A stretch of 13,765 nt of DNA from Synechococcus sp. PL34863bin_39. Its GTDB lineage: Bacteria; Cyanobacteriota; Cyanobacteriia; PCC-6307; Cyanobiaceae. Shown here piece after piece: positions 6,944-13,765 of the stretch (positions are counted from its first letter, which is position 1; each line of letters begins with the position of its first letter). The stretch lies in the NCBI GenBank assembly GCA_011523155.1, contig WTHL01000087.1, forward strand, positions 1 to 13,765, written 5' to 3'. The position numbers and the translations under genes are program-made. The notes beneath the pieces were generated by a model. It was not told where the DNA came from. It did not search any database and saw only the letters and a program-made list of their open reading frames with translations.

Positions 6944-8260
6944 TCAGAGGCAGCCGAGGTGGGCTGCGATGCCCCGAACTTCGGGTAACGCGGTGATCGC
7001 CGTGAGAGCGGCCTGCATCGCTCCGTTGCTGACTTCATGGGTGATCACAACGATTTCAGCGCCGGCGTCACTGGCATCGAACTGGACGATCGATTGGATG
7101 GAGACGTTCTGATCACCGAAGCAGGAGCCGATCCTGCCGATCACGCCCGGTGCATCATCGGTGGTGAAACGCACATAATTCCGCTGCCGAATCGCTGTGT
7201 TGTCGACCAGATGGCAAGCGCGCCAGCTGTTGGCTGCCAGGAGTGGATCCAGTGTGCCGTCGCGATCGTTGAGCTGGCCGATGCCGGCGATGTTGAGGAT
7301 GTCGGCCACCACGGCGGAGGCGGTCGGGCCCGCTCCGGCCCCTGGCCCGTAGAACATCACTCTGCCGATGGGGTCACCCTCGACGAGGATCGCGTTGTTG
7401 ACGCCGTTGACGCCGGCCAGGGGATGGTCGCTGGGGACGAGGGTCGGCTGCACGCTCACGGCCAGAGGCAGGGAGTGGCCCTGCGCCGCTGCATCGTCAA
7501 TCCGTTCAGCCACAGCAAGCAGCTTGACCCCGTAGTCGAGTTGGGTGGCGTAATCGACGTCGCGGCTCTGCAGCCGGCTGATCCCTTCGGTGGGAATGCC
7601 GCTGCGGTCAATCGGGCCTCCAAACGCCAGCCCGGAGAGAATCGCGATCTTGTCGGCTGCATCCAATCCGTCCACGTCCGCGGCAGGGTCGGCTTCCGCA
7701 TAGCCCAGGTCCTGAGCATCCCTGAGCACCTCGCCGTAATCCGCCCCTTCGTTCGCCATGCGGGTGAGGATGTAGTTGGTGGTGCCGTTGATGATTCCGG
7801 TTACCCGTTGAATGCGATTCCCCCCCAGCGATTGCTTCAGGGGTTCGATGATGGGGATCCCACCGCCGACAGCGGCTTCAATCAGCACATAAACGCCCGC
7901 GCTGGCAGCAGCAGCTGCGATTTCCTCGCCATGACGCGCAATCACCGCCTTGTTGGCGGTCACCACTGATTTCCCCGCAGCGATCGCCCGCATGATCAGG
8001 GTGCGCGCAGGCTCGAGTCCTCCCATCACCTCCACCACAACGTCCACGTTGGGGTCGTCCACGACCTGTTGCGGGTCGGTGGTCAGCAGCGCAGGGTCGA
8101 GGGCGATCGGTCGGGGCCGCTGGAGATCACGAACGGCAACCCGTGCGATCTGGAGATCCCCGATCAGGGGATGGCGACCTTCGGGATTGCTCAGAATCGA
8201 GGCGACACCAGCTCCGACTGTGCCGAGTCCAAGCAGGCCGATGCCGATCCGAGTCCCCAT
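6944..8260 (-). CDS. hom: Homoserine dehydrogenase
   Basis: Reduces aspartate semialdehyde to homoserine with NAD(P)H, the branch-point step to threonine and methionine, in the cytoplasm. 438 residues, typical of monofunctional enzymes with a C-terminal ACT domain. The Rossmann motif GLGTVG is at residues 11-16. The family signature runs from about 182 to 204 (DLGYAEADPAADVDGLDAADK) and contains the likely catalytic Asp200 and Lys204. The substrate-loop sequence GIINGTTNYIL is at 155-165 and TANKAVIA, with Lys104, at 101-108. An ACT domain from about 361 (NYVRFTTDDAPGVIG) suggests feedback control by threonine, as known for this family. The ATG at 8260 puts the Rossmann fold immediately at the N terminus, as expected. 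It follows sufE by 35 bp on the same strand; no strong Shine-Dalgarno sequence is visible. Confidence 0.97.
   Translation of the reverse strand: MGTRIGIGLLGLGTVGAGVASILSNPEGRHPLIGDLQIARVAVRDLQRPRPIALDPALLTTDPQQVVDDPNVDVVVEVMGGLEPARTLIMRAIAAGKSVVTANKAVIARHGEEIAAAAASAGVYVLIEAAVGGGIPIIEPLKQSLGGNRIQRVTGIINGTTNYILTRMANEGADYGEVLRDAQDLGYAEADPAADVDGLDAADKIAILSGLAFGGPIDRSGIPTEGISRLQSRDVDYATQLDYGVKLLAVAERIDDAAAQGHSLPLAVSVQPTLVPSDHPLAGVNGVNNAILVEGDPIGRVMFYGPGAGAGPTASAVVADILNIAGIGQLNDRDGTLDPLLAANSWRACHLVDNTAIRQRNYVRFTTDDAPGVIGRIGSCFGDQNVSIQSIVQFDASDAGAEIVVITHEVSNGAMQAALTAITALPEVRGIAAHLGCL
7980..7987. repeat. HIP1 octamer palindrome GCGATCGC
   Basis: Exact HIP1 match inside hom, about 3.2 kb from the copy in chlI. 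Confidence 0.5.
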
Positions 8261-8295
8261 GTGAACAGTCCGTTCGCGTCGTCAGACCAACGACT

Positions 8296-8757
8296 TTATT
8301 CAGCGACGGGCGCGTCGCCGGCAGCGAGCTGGGCCGCTTGCGCCTGCATCTTGCGCAGAATGTTCAGAAATCCATTGGCCCTCGAGGGCGTCAGGCTCGC
8401 CTGCAGCCCTGTCGCTGCGATGAAAGCGGGATCCACGGCCACGACCTGTGCGGGGGTGAGTCCGTCAAGCCCTTGGATGAGAAGCGCCAGGAGTCCCTTC
8501 GTGATCAGGGCATCGGAATCGCCTTGCCAGCGCATGACGCCACCGTCGACGGTTCCATCGACATACACCTGTGACACACACCCCTGAACCTTGTGTTCGT
8601 CGGTTTGCAGGTGCTCCGCCATTGGCGGCAGTTTCTTGGCGAGCCAGAGAACGTACTCGTAACGCTTGCGGGGGTCGGACGTGCTGGTGAGTTTGTCCGC
8701 CAGTTTGTCGAGAGCTGCGCTGCCGTAGCGGCTGGCGCCGCTGCCGGAATCATCCAT
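8296..8757 (-). CDS. sufE: Cysteine desulfuration protein SufE
   Basis: Accepts persulfide sulfur from the SufS cysteine desulfurase and passes it to the SUF Fe-S cluster scaffold in the cytoplasm. 153 residues, close to the usual SufE length. The domain begins at about residue 15, with the family segment RYEYVLWLAKKLP at 32-44. The active-site cysteine is Cys60 in HKVQGCVSQV. After that come the DALITKGLLALLI segment and the C-terminal SRANGFLNIL region, both typical of SufE. The start at ATG 8757 fits. The gene lies six bases after the NikL-like gene and 35 bp before hom. The sufBCDS operon itself is not in the window. Confidence 0.95.
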   Translation of the reverse strand: MDDSGSGASRYGSAALDKLADKLTSTSDPRKRYEYVLWLAKKLPPMAEHLQTDEHKVQGCVSQVYVDGTVDGGVMRWQGDSDALITKGLLALLIQGLDGLTPAQVVAVDPAFIAATGLQASLTPSRANGFLNILRKMQAQAAQLAAGDAPVAE

Positions 8758-8763
8758 GACGTC

Positions 8764-9243
8764 TCAGCCGGGTCGTGAGCGCCTGACCCTACCGACCAGC
8801 ACCATCCCTCCGTAGAGCCCTGCTGCGGCTCCCGCAGTCCCAAGTAGGGCGAGCAGCCTCGGATGGCCTGCGGGGTGCTGGGTCACGGCATCAAGCTGAA
8901 CAGCCCCGTTCTCGATCGGCAAGGTCAGGTAATCGCGATGCCCCGGCCCCCCGTCGATCTGCAGGTCGACGGTTCCCTCGCTGAGGGCGGGAAGCGTGAG
9001 TTGAACCACACCGTTCTGGTCGATCTGGCCGAGCGCGGCCCCGGGCGTTCCGTCCTCCTCCAGCATTCGAACGAGGGCGCCAGCAGCCGGTTCTCCTGTG
9101 GAGAAGCTGCTGCGCAGCTCCAGTGTTCCGTTCAGGTAACTGAGGGTGCTCTCAATGGCATGGGCGTGAGCCGCCTGGGGCAGGCCCATGGCAAGGGCTG
9201 ACCCGGCTGCCGTCAGAACGAACCCTTGCATCAGTCGCCCCAT
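8764..9243 (-). CDS. Exported membrane-anchored protein with a NikL-like / transthyretin-like beta domain
   Basis: 159 residues if ATG 9243 is used; GTG 9312, ATG 9270 and ATG 9231 are also in frame, and none has a convincing Shine-Dalgarno sequence. A signal peptide (LTAAGSALAMG to QAAHA) predicts cleavage after AHA at residue 27, leaving a mature protein that starts with His. The mature region at about 28-120 looks like a carboxypeptidase-regulatory-like beta-sandwich: STGEPAAGALVRMLEEDG, then GQIDQNGVVQLTLP, DLQIDGG and PGHRDY. This pattern, including GHR, resembles the NikL accessory protein of nickel ECF transporters. A C-terminal helix at 129-151 followed by RVRRSRPG anchors it in the membrane. 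No CbiM/NikM or other nickel gene is nearby, so a metal role is inference. It is packed between fthC and sufE. Confidence 0.72.
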   Translation of the reverse strand: MGRLMQGFVLTAAGSALAMGLPQAAHAHAIESTLSYLNGTLELRSSFSTGEPAAGALVRMLEEDGTPGAALGQIDQNGVVQLTLPALSEGTVDLQIDGGPGHRDYLTLPIENGAVQLDAVTQHPAGHPRLLALLGTAGAAAGLYGGMVLVGRVRRSRPG

Positions 9244-9335
9244 GAAGCTGCCGAAAACCCTGGGACCCATCCTGCGGCGAAATCGAGACCTTGGAAAGGG
9301 CAGGTTGACCACGTCATGGGGGCGACGCCGACGGT

Positions 9336-9887
9336 TCAGATCCAGTGCACGCCATCTTCACTGACCCAGCCCTGGAAGGGTTGATCCCAGCTGTCACGGG
9401 GAAGCGGTGTCGCATTGACGCATGCCGCCGCCACCACGCCCAGGGCGGGGATGCGCCGCCAGGCGGGATCGGCCCGCAGCCGGTCGTAGTAGCCACCGCC
9501 GTACCCGAGGCGGATCCCCGTTGCATCCATCGCAAGGGCAGGAACAAGCATCAGATCCAGCTGATGCGGCTTCAGGGGGGCCTGGTCCAGTGGTGCGGGG
9601 ATTCCGCAGCCATCGTTGATCAGGGGTGCTTCGTTCCAGGGCCGATAGCTCAGACCGCCTTCGCCATCGGCACAGGGCAGGGCCCAGGCTCGCTTCGATA
9701 AGGAACTCCGCAGAGGCCGCAGGTCAGTTTCTCCCCTCAGTGGCCAGTAAAGACCGAGATGTCCCGAACCGGTGGCGGTCGTCAGCCACCGTTCGATTGC
9801 CCGCAGGATCGCCTCATCATTCCGGGTCTGGCGCAGGGCGCGAAACCGTTGGCGCAATTGCGTTTTCCCGCCCTTCGCAACGCTCAT
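9336..9887 (-). CDS. fthC: 5-formyltetrahydrofolate cyclo-ligase
   Basis: Converts 5-formyl-THF to 5,10-methenyl-THF with ATP, returning stored folate to one-carbon metabolism; cytoplasmic. 183 residues, the normal length. The N terminus has the basic ATP-binding pattern (KTQLRQRFRALRQ, residues 8-20). LYWPLRGETDLRPL follows at 46-59. The hallmark GIRLGYGGGYYDR is at 124-136, followed by PALGV at about 146. ATG 9887 overlaps the methyltransferase stop as ATGA, indicating coupled translation. The next gene downstream begins within about 25-95 bp depending on its start. Also called ygfA or MTHFS. Confidence 0.95.
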   Translation of the reverse strand: MSVAKGGKTQLRQRFRALRQTRNDEAILRAIERWLTTATGSGHLGLYWPLRGETDLRPLRSSLSKRAWALPCADGEGGLSYRPWNEAPLINDGCGIPAPLDQAPLKPHQLDLMLVPALAMDATGIRLGYGGGYYDRLRADPAWRRIPALGVVAAACVNATPLPRDSWDQPFQGWVSEDGVHWI

Positions 9888-10642
9888 GGCATCAGCCCCC
9901 AGCGACCGAACAGGGGCAGCTCAAACCGGACTTCCAGCTGCCCTGGAGGCCAGATCTCCGCCAGCTCCTCGCCCAGAGTCGACAGCAGCCCGCACTTCGC
10001 GCTGCCTGCGCAGCGCAGGGCTGACCAGGTGCCGATGAATCCGAGCAGCTGCTGCTGGGTCCAGAGCGTCTGGATGGTCCAATGTGGCGGCAACGTCTGG
10101 CTTGGGCCGGGGAACGGGAGGTGGGCATAGCTCTCCCGCACATGGCGTCGTTCCGGCGGCCACCAGGGGTTCAGATGGTTCTGATCAAGCTGATCTAGCC
10201 ACCCTTGAAGGGGGGGCGGTGCGCCCTGAACTCGGTGATAGCCCACCCACACCAGCAGACCTCCGGGCTTCAGCACCCGCGTCACCTCTCGGTTGAACCG
10301 GGGGACATCCAGCCACTGGATGGCTGCGGCCACAACTGCAGCATCCACGCTGCAGGTATCGAGGTCACTGGTTTCCGCTTCAGCGATTCGGTAACGGATC
10401 CTCGGATGGGGAATGGCAGCGCGAATCTGTTCCGGATTCACGTCGCTCGCCTCGACGCTGGCAAAGAGGCTCGCCAGGCCCAGGGAGGCCTGGCCGTTGC
10501 CGCAACCCACATCCCAGCAGAGGTCGTGGTTGGGAGCCTTGGCGGCGATCCATTCGAAGAGTGCGTCCGGATAGGAGGGGCGACAGGCCCGGTAGTCCGT
10601 GGCAACGGCATTGAAATGGCCGTGATCCAGGCCGCGGCTCAT
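9884..10642 (-). CDS. Class I SAM-dependent methyltransferase
   Basis: 252 residues with a SAM-binding Rossmann fold. Motif I is CWDVGCGNGQ at 42-51, an acidic residue follows at Asp67 (EASDVNP), and AAAIQWLDVPRF at 106-116 with RVLKPGGLLVWV at 122-133 completes the methyltransferase_11-type core. The opening (FNAVATDYRACRPSYPDALFEWI, from residue 10) is typical of the group related to trans-aconitate methyltransferase/Crg1. The substrate cannot be predicted and annotation by that name would be speculative. It is coupled on both sides: its ATG overlaps the ruvC stop and its stop overlaps the fthC start, both as ATGA. This suggests steady co-expression with those genes and need not mean a shared pathway. 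Confidence 0.9.
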   Translation of the reverse strand: MSRGLDHGHFNAVATDYRACRPSYPDALFEWIAAKAPNHDLCWDVGCGNGQASLGLASLFASVEASDVNPEQIRAAIPHPRIRYRIAEAETSDLDTCSVDAAVVAAAIQWLDVPRFNREVTRVLKPGGLLVWVGYHRVQGAPPPLQGWLDQLDQNHLNPWWPPERRHVRESYAHLPFPGPSQTLPPHWTIQTLWTQQQLLGFIGTWSALRCAGSAKCGLLSTLGEELAEIWPPGQLEVRFELPLFGRWGLMP

Positions 10643-11121
10643 CGCTGAAACCAGCCAGTCAGCGCCACCGCCAGGGCATCCGCCGCATCATCCGGTCGGG
10701 GCGGGGTATCGAGGTCCAACTCCCGCATCACCGCGTCGAGAACCTCGTCCTTGTCGGCATGTCCGTTGCCGGTGAGCGCCTGTTTGATCTGCATCGGTGG
10801 GAACTCCACGATCGGAAGGCCGAAGCGGGTGAGGGTCATGATCACGACCCCACGGGCCTGCACCACCGCGATGGTGTTGCTCGACCGATAGAAAAAGAAT
10901 TTCTCCACCGACGCCAGATCAGGTGTCCAGAGTCGGATGAGCTGACGAAGATCGCGGGCGATCTCCACCATCCGCTCGCCTTCACTGCGGCCCGGATCGG
11001 TGCGGATGATGCCGCAGTCCAGCATGTGCTGAGCCTGAACGCTGCGACCAGCAAGGGGGTCGACATCGATCACGCCATAGCCCACACGGGCAAGGCCTGG
11101 ATCGATGCCAAGGATGCGCAT
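10639..11121 (-). CDS. ruvC: Crossover junction endodeoxyribonuclease RuvC
   Basis: Resolves Holliday junctions together with RuvAB during recombinational repair. 160 residues, within the family range. The RNase-H-like fold starts at once with MRILGIDPGLARVGYGVID. The acidic catalytic set is complete: Asp7, Glu73 (SVEKFFF), Asp145 and Asp148 (in RPDDAADALAVA). The basic DNA-contacting segment GNGHADKDEV is at about 118-127. The start at ATG 11121 is fixed by Asp7 sitting at the family position. It lies nine bases downstream of chlI and overlaps the methyltransferase start by four bases. Confidence 0.97.
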   Translation of the reverse strand: MRILGIDPGLARVGYGVIDVDPLAGRSVQAQHMLDCGIIRTDPGRSEGERMVEIARDLRQLIRLWTPDLASVEKFFFYRSSNTIAVVQARGVVIMTLTRFGLPIVEFPPMQIKQALTGNGHADKDEVLDAVMRELDLDTPPRPDDAADALAVALTGWFQR

Positions 11122-11130
11122 GGCCGGATG

Positions 11131-12219
11131 TCAGGCAGCCAGAGCCAGTTCAAAGTCAGCGCGATCGCTGCTCTCGCTGCGCTCGAACACCTTGCAGAAC
11201 ACCTTCACGACCCGATCGCCCGAATCCACCTGTTCCAGGGGATCCTTGCGCAGGCGATGGCGCAGGCAGCAGGAGGACACCCGGGCGACGTCGTCCTCGG
11301 TGACCTCGGTGCGTCCCTCAAATGCAGCCAGAGCCCGTGCCGCACGATTGGTGACGATGTCGCCGCGCAGGCCGTCCACATCCAGTTCACCGCAGACCGC
11401 GGAGATCCGCAGACGCAGGTCGTCGTCGATCTGAACCTGATTGAGGCGCTGCTGGGCTTCCACAACCCGCTGCTGGAGAGCCTGCTGGCCGGCCTCAACA
11501 CTGGCGCTGAAGGTATCGGGGTCGGCGTCGAAGGCGGTGCGTTGGTCCACCACCTGCACCCTGAGTTCGGGCTCGCGCACCGTTCTCACTTCAACGCTCA
11601 TCCCGAAACGGTCGAGCAGCTGGGGCCGCAACTCACCCTCCTCCGGGTTGCCTGATCCGATCAGAACGAAACGGGCGGGATGTCGGATGGACACACCTTC
11701 GCGCTCCACGGTGTTCCAACCGGATGCTGCGGAATCGAGCAGCACGTCAACCAGGTGGTCATCGAGCAGGTTGACCTCGTCCACGTAGAGCAGGCCACGG
11801 TTGGCTTTGGCCAGCAATCCGGGTTCGAAGGCCCGAACGCCTTCACTCAGAGCCTTCTCGATGTCGATGGTTCCGCAGAGGCGATCCTCCGTGGCACCCA
11901 GGGGAAGATCCACCATCGGCACCTGGCGTTCTTCCGTGCTGATCGATTCGCCACGCTCCATCCGCTCACGCACCTCACTGCTCTGCAGGTCGGGGTCGCT
12001 CGGTGAACTGTTGTAAGGGTCACCCGCCACGACATCAATGCCAGGCAGGAGGTCGGCGAGGGCACGAATCGTGGTGGATTTGCCGGTGCCCCGATCTCCC
12101 ATGATCATCACGCCGCCGATGCGAGGGTCGATCACGTTCAGAAGCAACGCCAGCTTCATCTCTTCCTGACCGATCACAGCTGTGAAAGGGAAAACCCTCC
12201 GCTTCCGGGGTGCACTCAC
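11131..12219 (-). CDS. chlI: Magnesium chelatase ATPase subunit I (ChlI)
   Basis: AAA+ subunit that, with ChlD and ChlH, inserts Mg2+ into protoporphyrin IX, the first committed step of chlorophyll synthesis. 362 residues, standard for cyanobacterial ChlI. Walker A is GDRGTGKST at 41-49 and Walker B is GLLYVDEVNLL at 142-152. A sensor-1 Asn is in GSGNPEEG at about 191, and an arginine-finger-type LLDRFG is at 201-206. A C-terminal helical lid carries a CCLRHRLRKDP segment. The start is GTG 12219, supported by the conserved PRKRRVFPFTAVIGQEE opening. It overlaps the upstream DUF3370 stop as GTGA, and the only Shine-Dalgarno-like bases (GGA) lie within a hairpin arm. The nine-base gap to ruvC points to co-transcription. 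Confidence 0.97.
   Translation of the reverse strand: MSAPRKRRVFPFTAVIGQEEMKLALLLNVIDPRIGGVMIMGDRGTGKSTTIRALADLLPGIDVVAGDPYNSSPSDPDLQSSEVRERMERGESISTEERQVPMVDLPLGATEDRLCGTIDIEKALSEGVRAFEPGLLAKANRGLLYVDEVNLLDDHLVDVLLDSAASGWNTVEREGVSIRHPARFVLIGSGNPEEGELRPQLLDRFGMSVEVRTVREPELRVQVVDQRTAFDADPDTFSASVEAGQQALQQRVVEAQQRLNQVQIDDDLRLRISAVCGELDVDGLRGDIVTNRAARALAAFEGRTEVTEDDVARVSSCCLRHRLRKDPLEQVDSGDRVVKVFCKVFERSESSDRADFELALAA
11161..11168. repeat. HIP1 octamer palindrome GCGATCGC
   Basis: Exact match to the cyanobacterial HIP1 palindrome, inside chlI. It is one of three in this window. Confidence 0.5.
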
Positions 12220-13640
12220 GGTCCAACACTCACTGTTGGAGTGGATTGTTTCACAGGCAGGACGGAAAGCACCTGCGGAGGCGTGGCATCAGCCGGATAG
12301 ATCAGCCGCACCCGGACCCTCCGTCCTTCCCCTGGATCCAGGGTCACGCGCCCGAGTTCCGGTCCCTGGAGTCCCTGGCGGAGCACCAGGTGCTGAATGC
12401 GTCGCCCCGTCGGGCCTCCTTTGGATCCATCCAGTCCTCGGACTTCAACCGGACCGCGGAACATCACGGATCGGTTCGGAGGCTCGCTGAACAGAAGACG
12501 CTTCTCATCACTGCCCGACTTGATCGGTGATTCGAGAGCGAGCACAACACTGCGGCGACGGCTGGTGTTGTTCACCAGGGGGAGGGTGATGTCGTATTCG
12601 ACGCCGTAGTTGCCATGGGCGGCCCACGCCGTGCCTGGACTCATGGCCTGCAGTTCCGCGGTCTGAACCTGGCCGGTTCCCAGGTCACCCTGTTCGAGAC
12701 TGCTGATGGGCCAGCCGATCGGGGTGAGAGGAAGCGACAAGCTGTCGCGTCCGGGGTCGGTCACGGACGCGGTCCAGCGGCTGCCGACCTGAACCCCGCT
12801 GACACGGGAGTTGATGATGCGGCCGCGACTGCCGCGCGGAGTGGGTGCATGCTCCTTCGGGCTGAGGGTTCCCGAGGCCAGAAGTGCCTGCCAATGCTCC
12901 AGGGGCGGAGCCTTATCGGAGGAACCGCGTGCCGCCAGGGTGGCGAGATACACCGGCCCGGAGGTGTGCAGTCGCATCTGCAGATTGCGTCCGTTCAGGA
13001 GTGGGTCAAGGCCTTTCACGGGAATCGGCAGAACCACCAGGCTGCTCGCCTGATTCGGCGACAGGGTCCAGCGCTGAGGCAGCTCATGGGTGCGTTCGTT
13101 GCGGAGCAGATCGCCGGCCACGCGGCTCCCCGGTCCTGCGGCGATCGGTTCGCTGGTTTCACGCATCAGCGCCGGCAAGGGCAGAAACGGTGCAGCCCGT
13201 TGCCCGGGTGCAGTGGCCTGGGACAGGGCCGTACTGCCGCTGATGAGTTCAACCGTGACCGGGTCGTCACCTACCGGTTGCGCCAGCACAGCCATCCAGA
13301 GCGTTGACTCCACGGTTTCTGGCGTGCCTGCGTACACGTGATGGCTGAACAGATCGAAGCGGCCCGCCAGGGGCTGGTTCAGCCCGGGTCCGCCGGGAAA
13401 CATGGACAGCAGGATCCCGTCGCCGGTGATCAACTCGGGGTTGTTGTCATTGACCAGCAGAATCCGGTCGAGACTCCCCGGCAGAGGCGACAGGCGCTGC
13501 TCCCGAGCAATCGATTGCCTGGAGGCCGGGGTCACCTCGGCCCGGGCGATGGGGGGTGTCGGATGGAGCCCGACCAGGTTCAGGGCGATCACTATCCCGC
13601 TCAGGGACTGCCTGCTGTTCAATCTCGTGACGCTGTTCAC
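12216..13640 (-). CDS. DUF3370 family exported protein
   Basis: 474 residues matching, by recollection, the cyanobacterial DUF3370 family of unknown function. A signal peptide (SLSGIVIALNLVG, then PPIARA) predicts cleavage after residue 34, so it is probably periplasmic or outer-membrane associated. Family-like segments include LVNDNNPELITGDG near 63-75, HHVYAGTP at about 99-106, and the late HGNYGVEYDITLPLVNNTS stretch. It is rich in beta-type sequence with no catalytic motif I can name. The start is GTG 13640, the first start codon in the frame. Oddly, the purine-rich GGAG directly abuts it with no spacer, so initiation may be inefficient or depend on the gene ending 26 bp upstream. Its stop overlaps the chlI GTG. 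Confidence 0.85.
   Translation of the reverse strand: MNSVTRLNSRQSLSGIVIALNLVGLHPTPPIARAEVTPASRQSIAREQRLSPLPGSLDRILLVNDNNPELITGDGILLSMFPGGPGLNQPLAGRFDLFSHHVYAGTPETVESTLWMAVLAQPVGDDPVTVELISGSTALSQATAPGQRAAPFLPLPALMRETSEPIAAGPGSRVAGDLLRNERTHELPQRWTLSPNQASSLVVLPIPVKGLDPLLNGRNLQMRLHTSGPVYLATLAARGSSDKAPPLEHWQALLASGTLSPKEHAPTPRGSRGRIINSRVSGVQVGSRWTASVTDPGRDSLSLPLTPIGWPISSLEQGDLGTGQVQTAELQAMSPGTAWAAHGNYGVEYDITLPLVNNTSRRRSVVLALESPIKSGSDEKRLLFSEPPNRSVMFRGPVEVRGLDGSKGGPTGRRIQHLVLRQGLQGPELGRVTLDPGEGRRVRVRLIYPADATPPQVLSVLPVKQSTPTVSVGP
12222..12240 (-). promoter_or_regulatory. Perfect 7-bp hairpin over the DUF3370 3' end, just before the chlI start
   Basis: TCCAACA at 12222-12228 and TGTTGGA at 12234-12240 form a perfect stem with a five-base loop. 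On the minus strand the hairpin ends two bases before the chlI GTG. Its 3' arm holds GGA, the only Shine-Dalgarno-like bases for chlI. Ribosomes finishing the DUF3370 gene would melt it, which would make chlI translation depend on upstream translation. That role is inference from position. Confidence 0.45.
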
Positions 13641-13666
13641 CTCCGTTTTAGGGGCATCGCGGCGGA

Positions 13667-13765
13667 TCAGCTTGGGCGCGGTGGCGCCGGCAGCGGCCGC
13701 AGCACCGGTGCCATGGCCGCGGCCATCGCACGGATCAGGTCCGTCGATCGGGGGTCATTGAACGG
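13667..13765 (-). CDS. C-terminal end of an unidentified gene (partial)
   Basis: From the right edge a minus-strand frame runs 32 codons (starting NDPRSTDLIRAMAAAM and ending in a proline-rich PAPPRPS tail) to TGA 13667-13669. It has no start in the window, so it is the 3' end of a gene entering from outside. Its composition looks coding: an amphipathic helix followed by a Pro/Ala-rich tail. It ends 26 bp before the DUF3370 start on the same strand. The identity cannot be told from this fragment. Confidence 0.5.
   Translation of the reverse strand, partial: PFNDPRSTDLIRAMAAAMAPVLRPLPAPPRPS

Noticed and set aside
10759..11655. Plus-strand open frame (298 codons) opposite ruvC and chlI
   Set aside because: It spans two well-identified genes on the other strand and shows no family motif. 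The frames at 4885-5781 and 7037-7969 were rejected for the same reason.
13638..13655. Six-codon minus-strand mini-frame (MPLKRR) ending in a GTGA overlap with the DUF3370 start
   Set aside because: Too short and with no visible ribosome-binding site; the overlap is probably chance around the GGAGGTGA sequence.
1..13765. CRISPR array, tRNA, insertion sequence, integrase or defence system
   Set aside because: No regularly spaced direct repeats, tRNA-like cloverleaf, transposase motif or phage/defence protein was seen on either strand.

Overview
The window looks like chromosomal DNA of a high-G+C picocyanobacterium, most likely the marine Synechococcus/Cyanobium lineage. A magnesium-chelatase ChlI subunit points to an oxygenic phototroph. 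Two protein families best known from cyanobacteria are also present: a DUF3370 protein and a hydrolase with a DUF1400-type N-terminal domain. The lineage call rests on recalled family resemblance; no database search was run. I see no tRNA, rRNA, CRISPR array, insertion sequence or integrase, and no gene-free stretch longer than 300 bases.

Left part (1-2260, all minus strand): a low-G+C, acidic RTX-like calcium-binding protein whose reading frame is broken by one in-frame TGA and then continues to the window edge; a 68-residue membrane-anchored small protein with a strong ribosome-binding site; and a 12-helix MFS transporter with a TTG start. The MFS gene is divergent from a secreted alpha/beta hydrolase (2296-3885, the only plus-strand gene), and their starts are about 35 bp apart.

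Right part (3920-13765, all minus strand): a tightly packed co-directional run. In order of transcription it holds the 3' end of an unidentified gene, a DUF3370 protein, chlI, ruvC, a SAM methyltransferase, 5-formyltetrahydrofolate cyclo-ligase, a small periplasmic protein with a NikL-like beta domain, sufE, homoserine dehydrogenase, a 93-residue hypothetical, and a family-5 solute-binding lipoprotein followed by its DppB-type permease. Four junctions are stop/start overlaps (GTGA or ATGA) and most other gaps are under 45 bp. The main break is the 113 bp between hom and the 93-residue gene, so the first eight or nine genes may share transcripts.

Functionally this is mostly core housekeeping: chlorophyll synthesis, recombination, folate one-carbon metabolism, Fe-S assembly, the aspartate amino-acid pathway and peptide uptake. 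No clearly new multi-gene system is evident. The best leads are the interrupted RTX gene, a hairpin covering the DUF3370/chlI translational overlap, the His-starting periplasmic protein next to sufE, and a binding protein plus single permease with no ATPase nearby.
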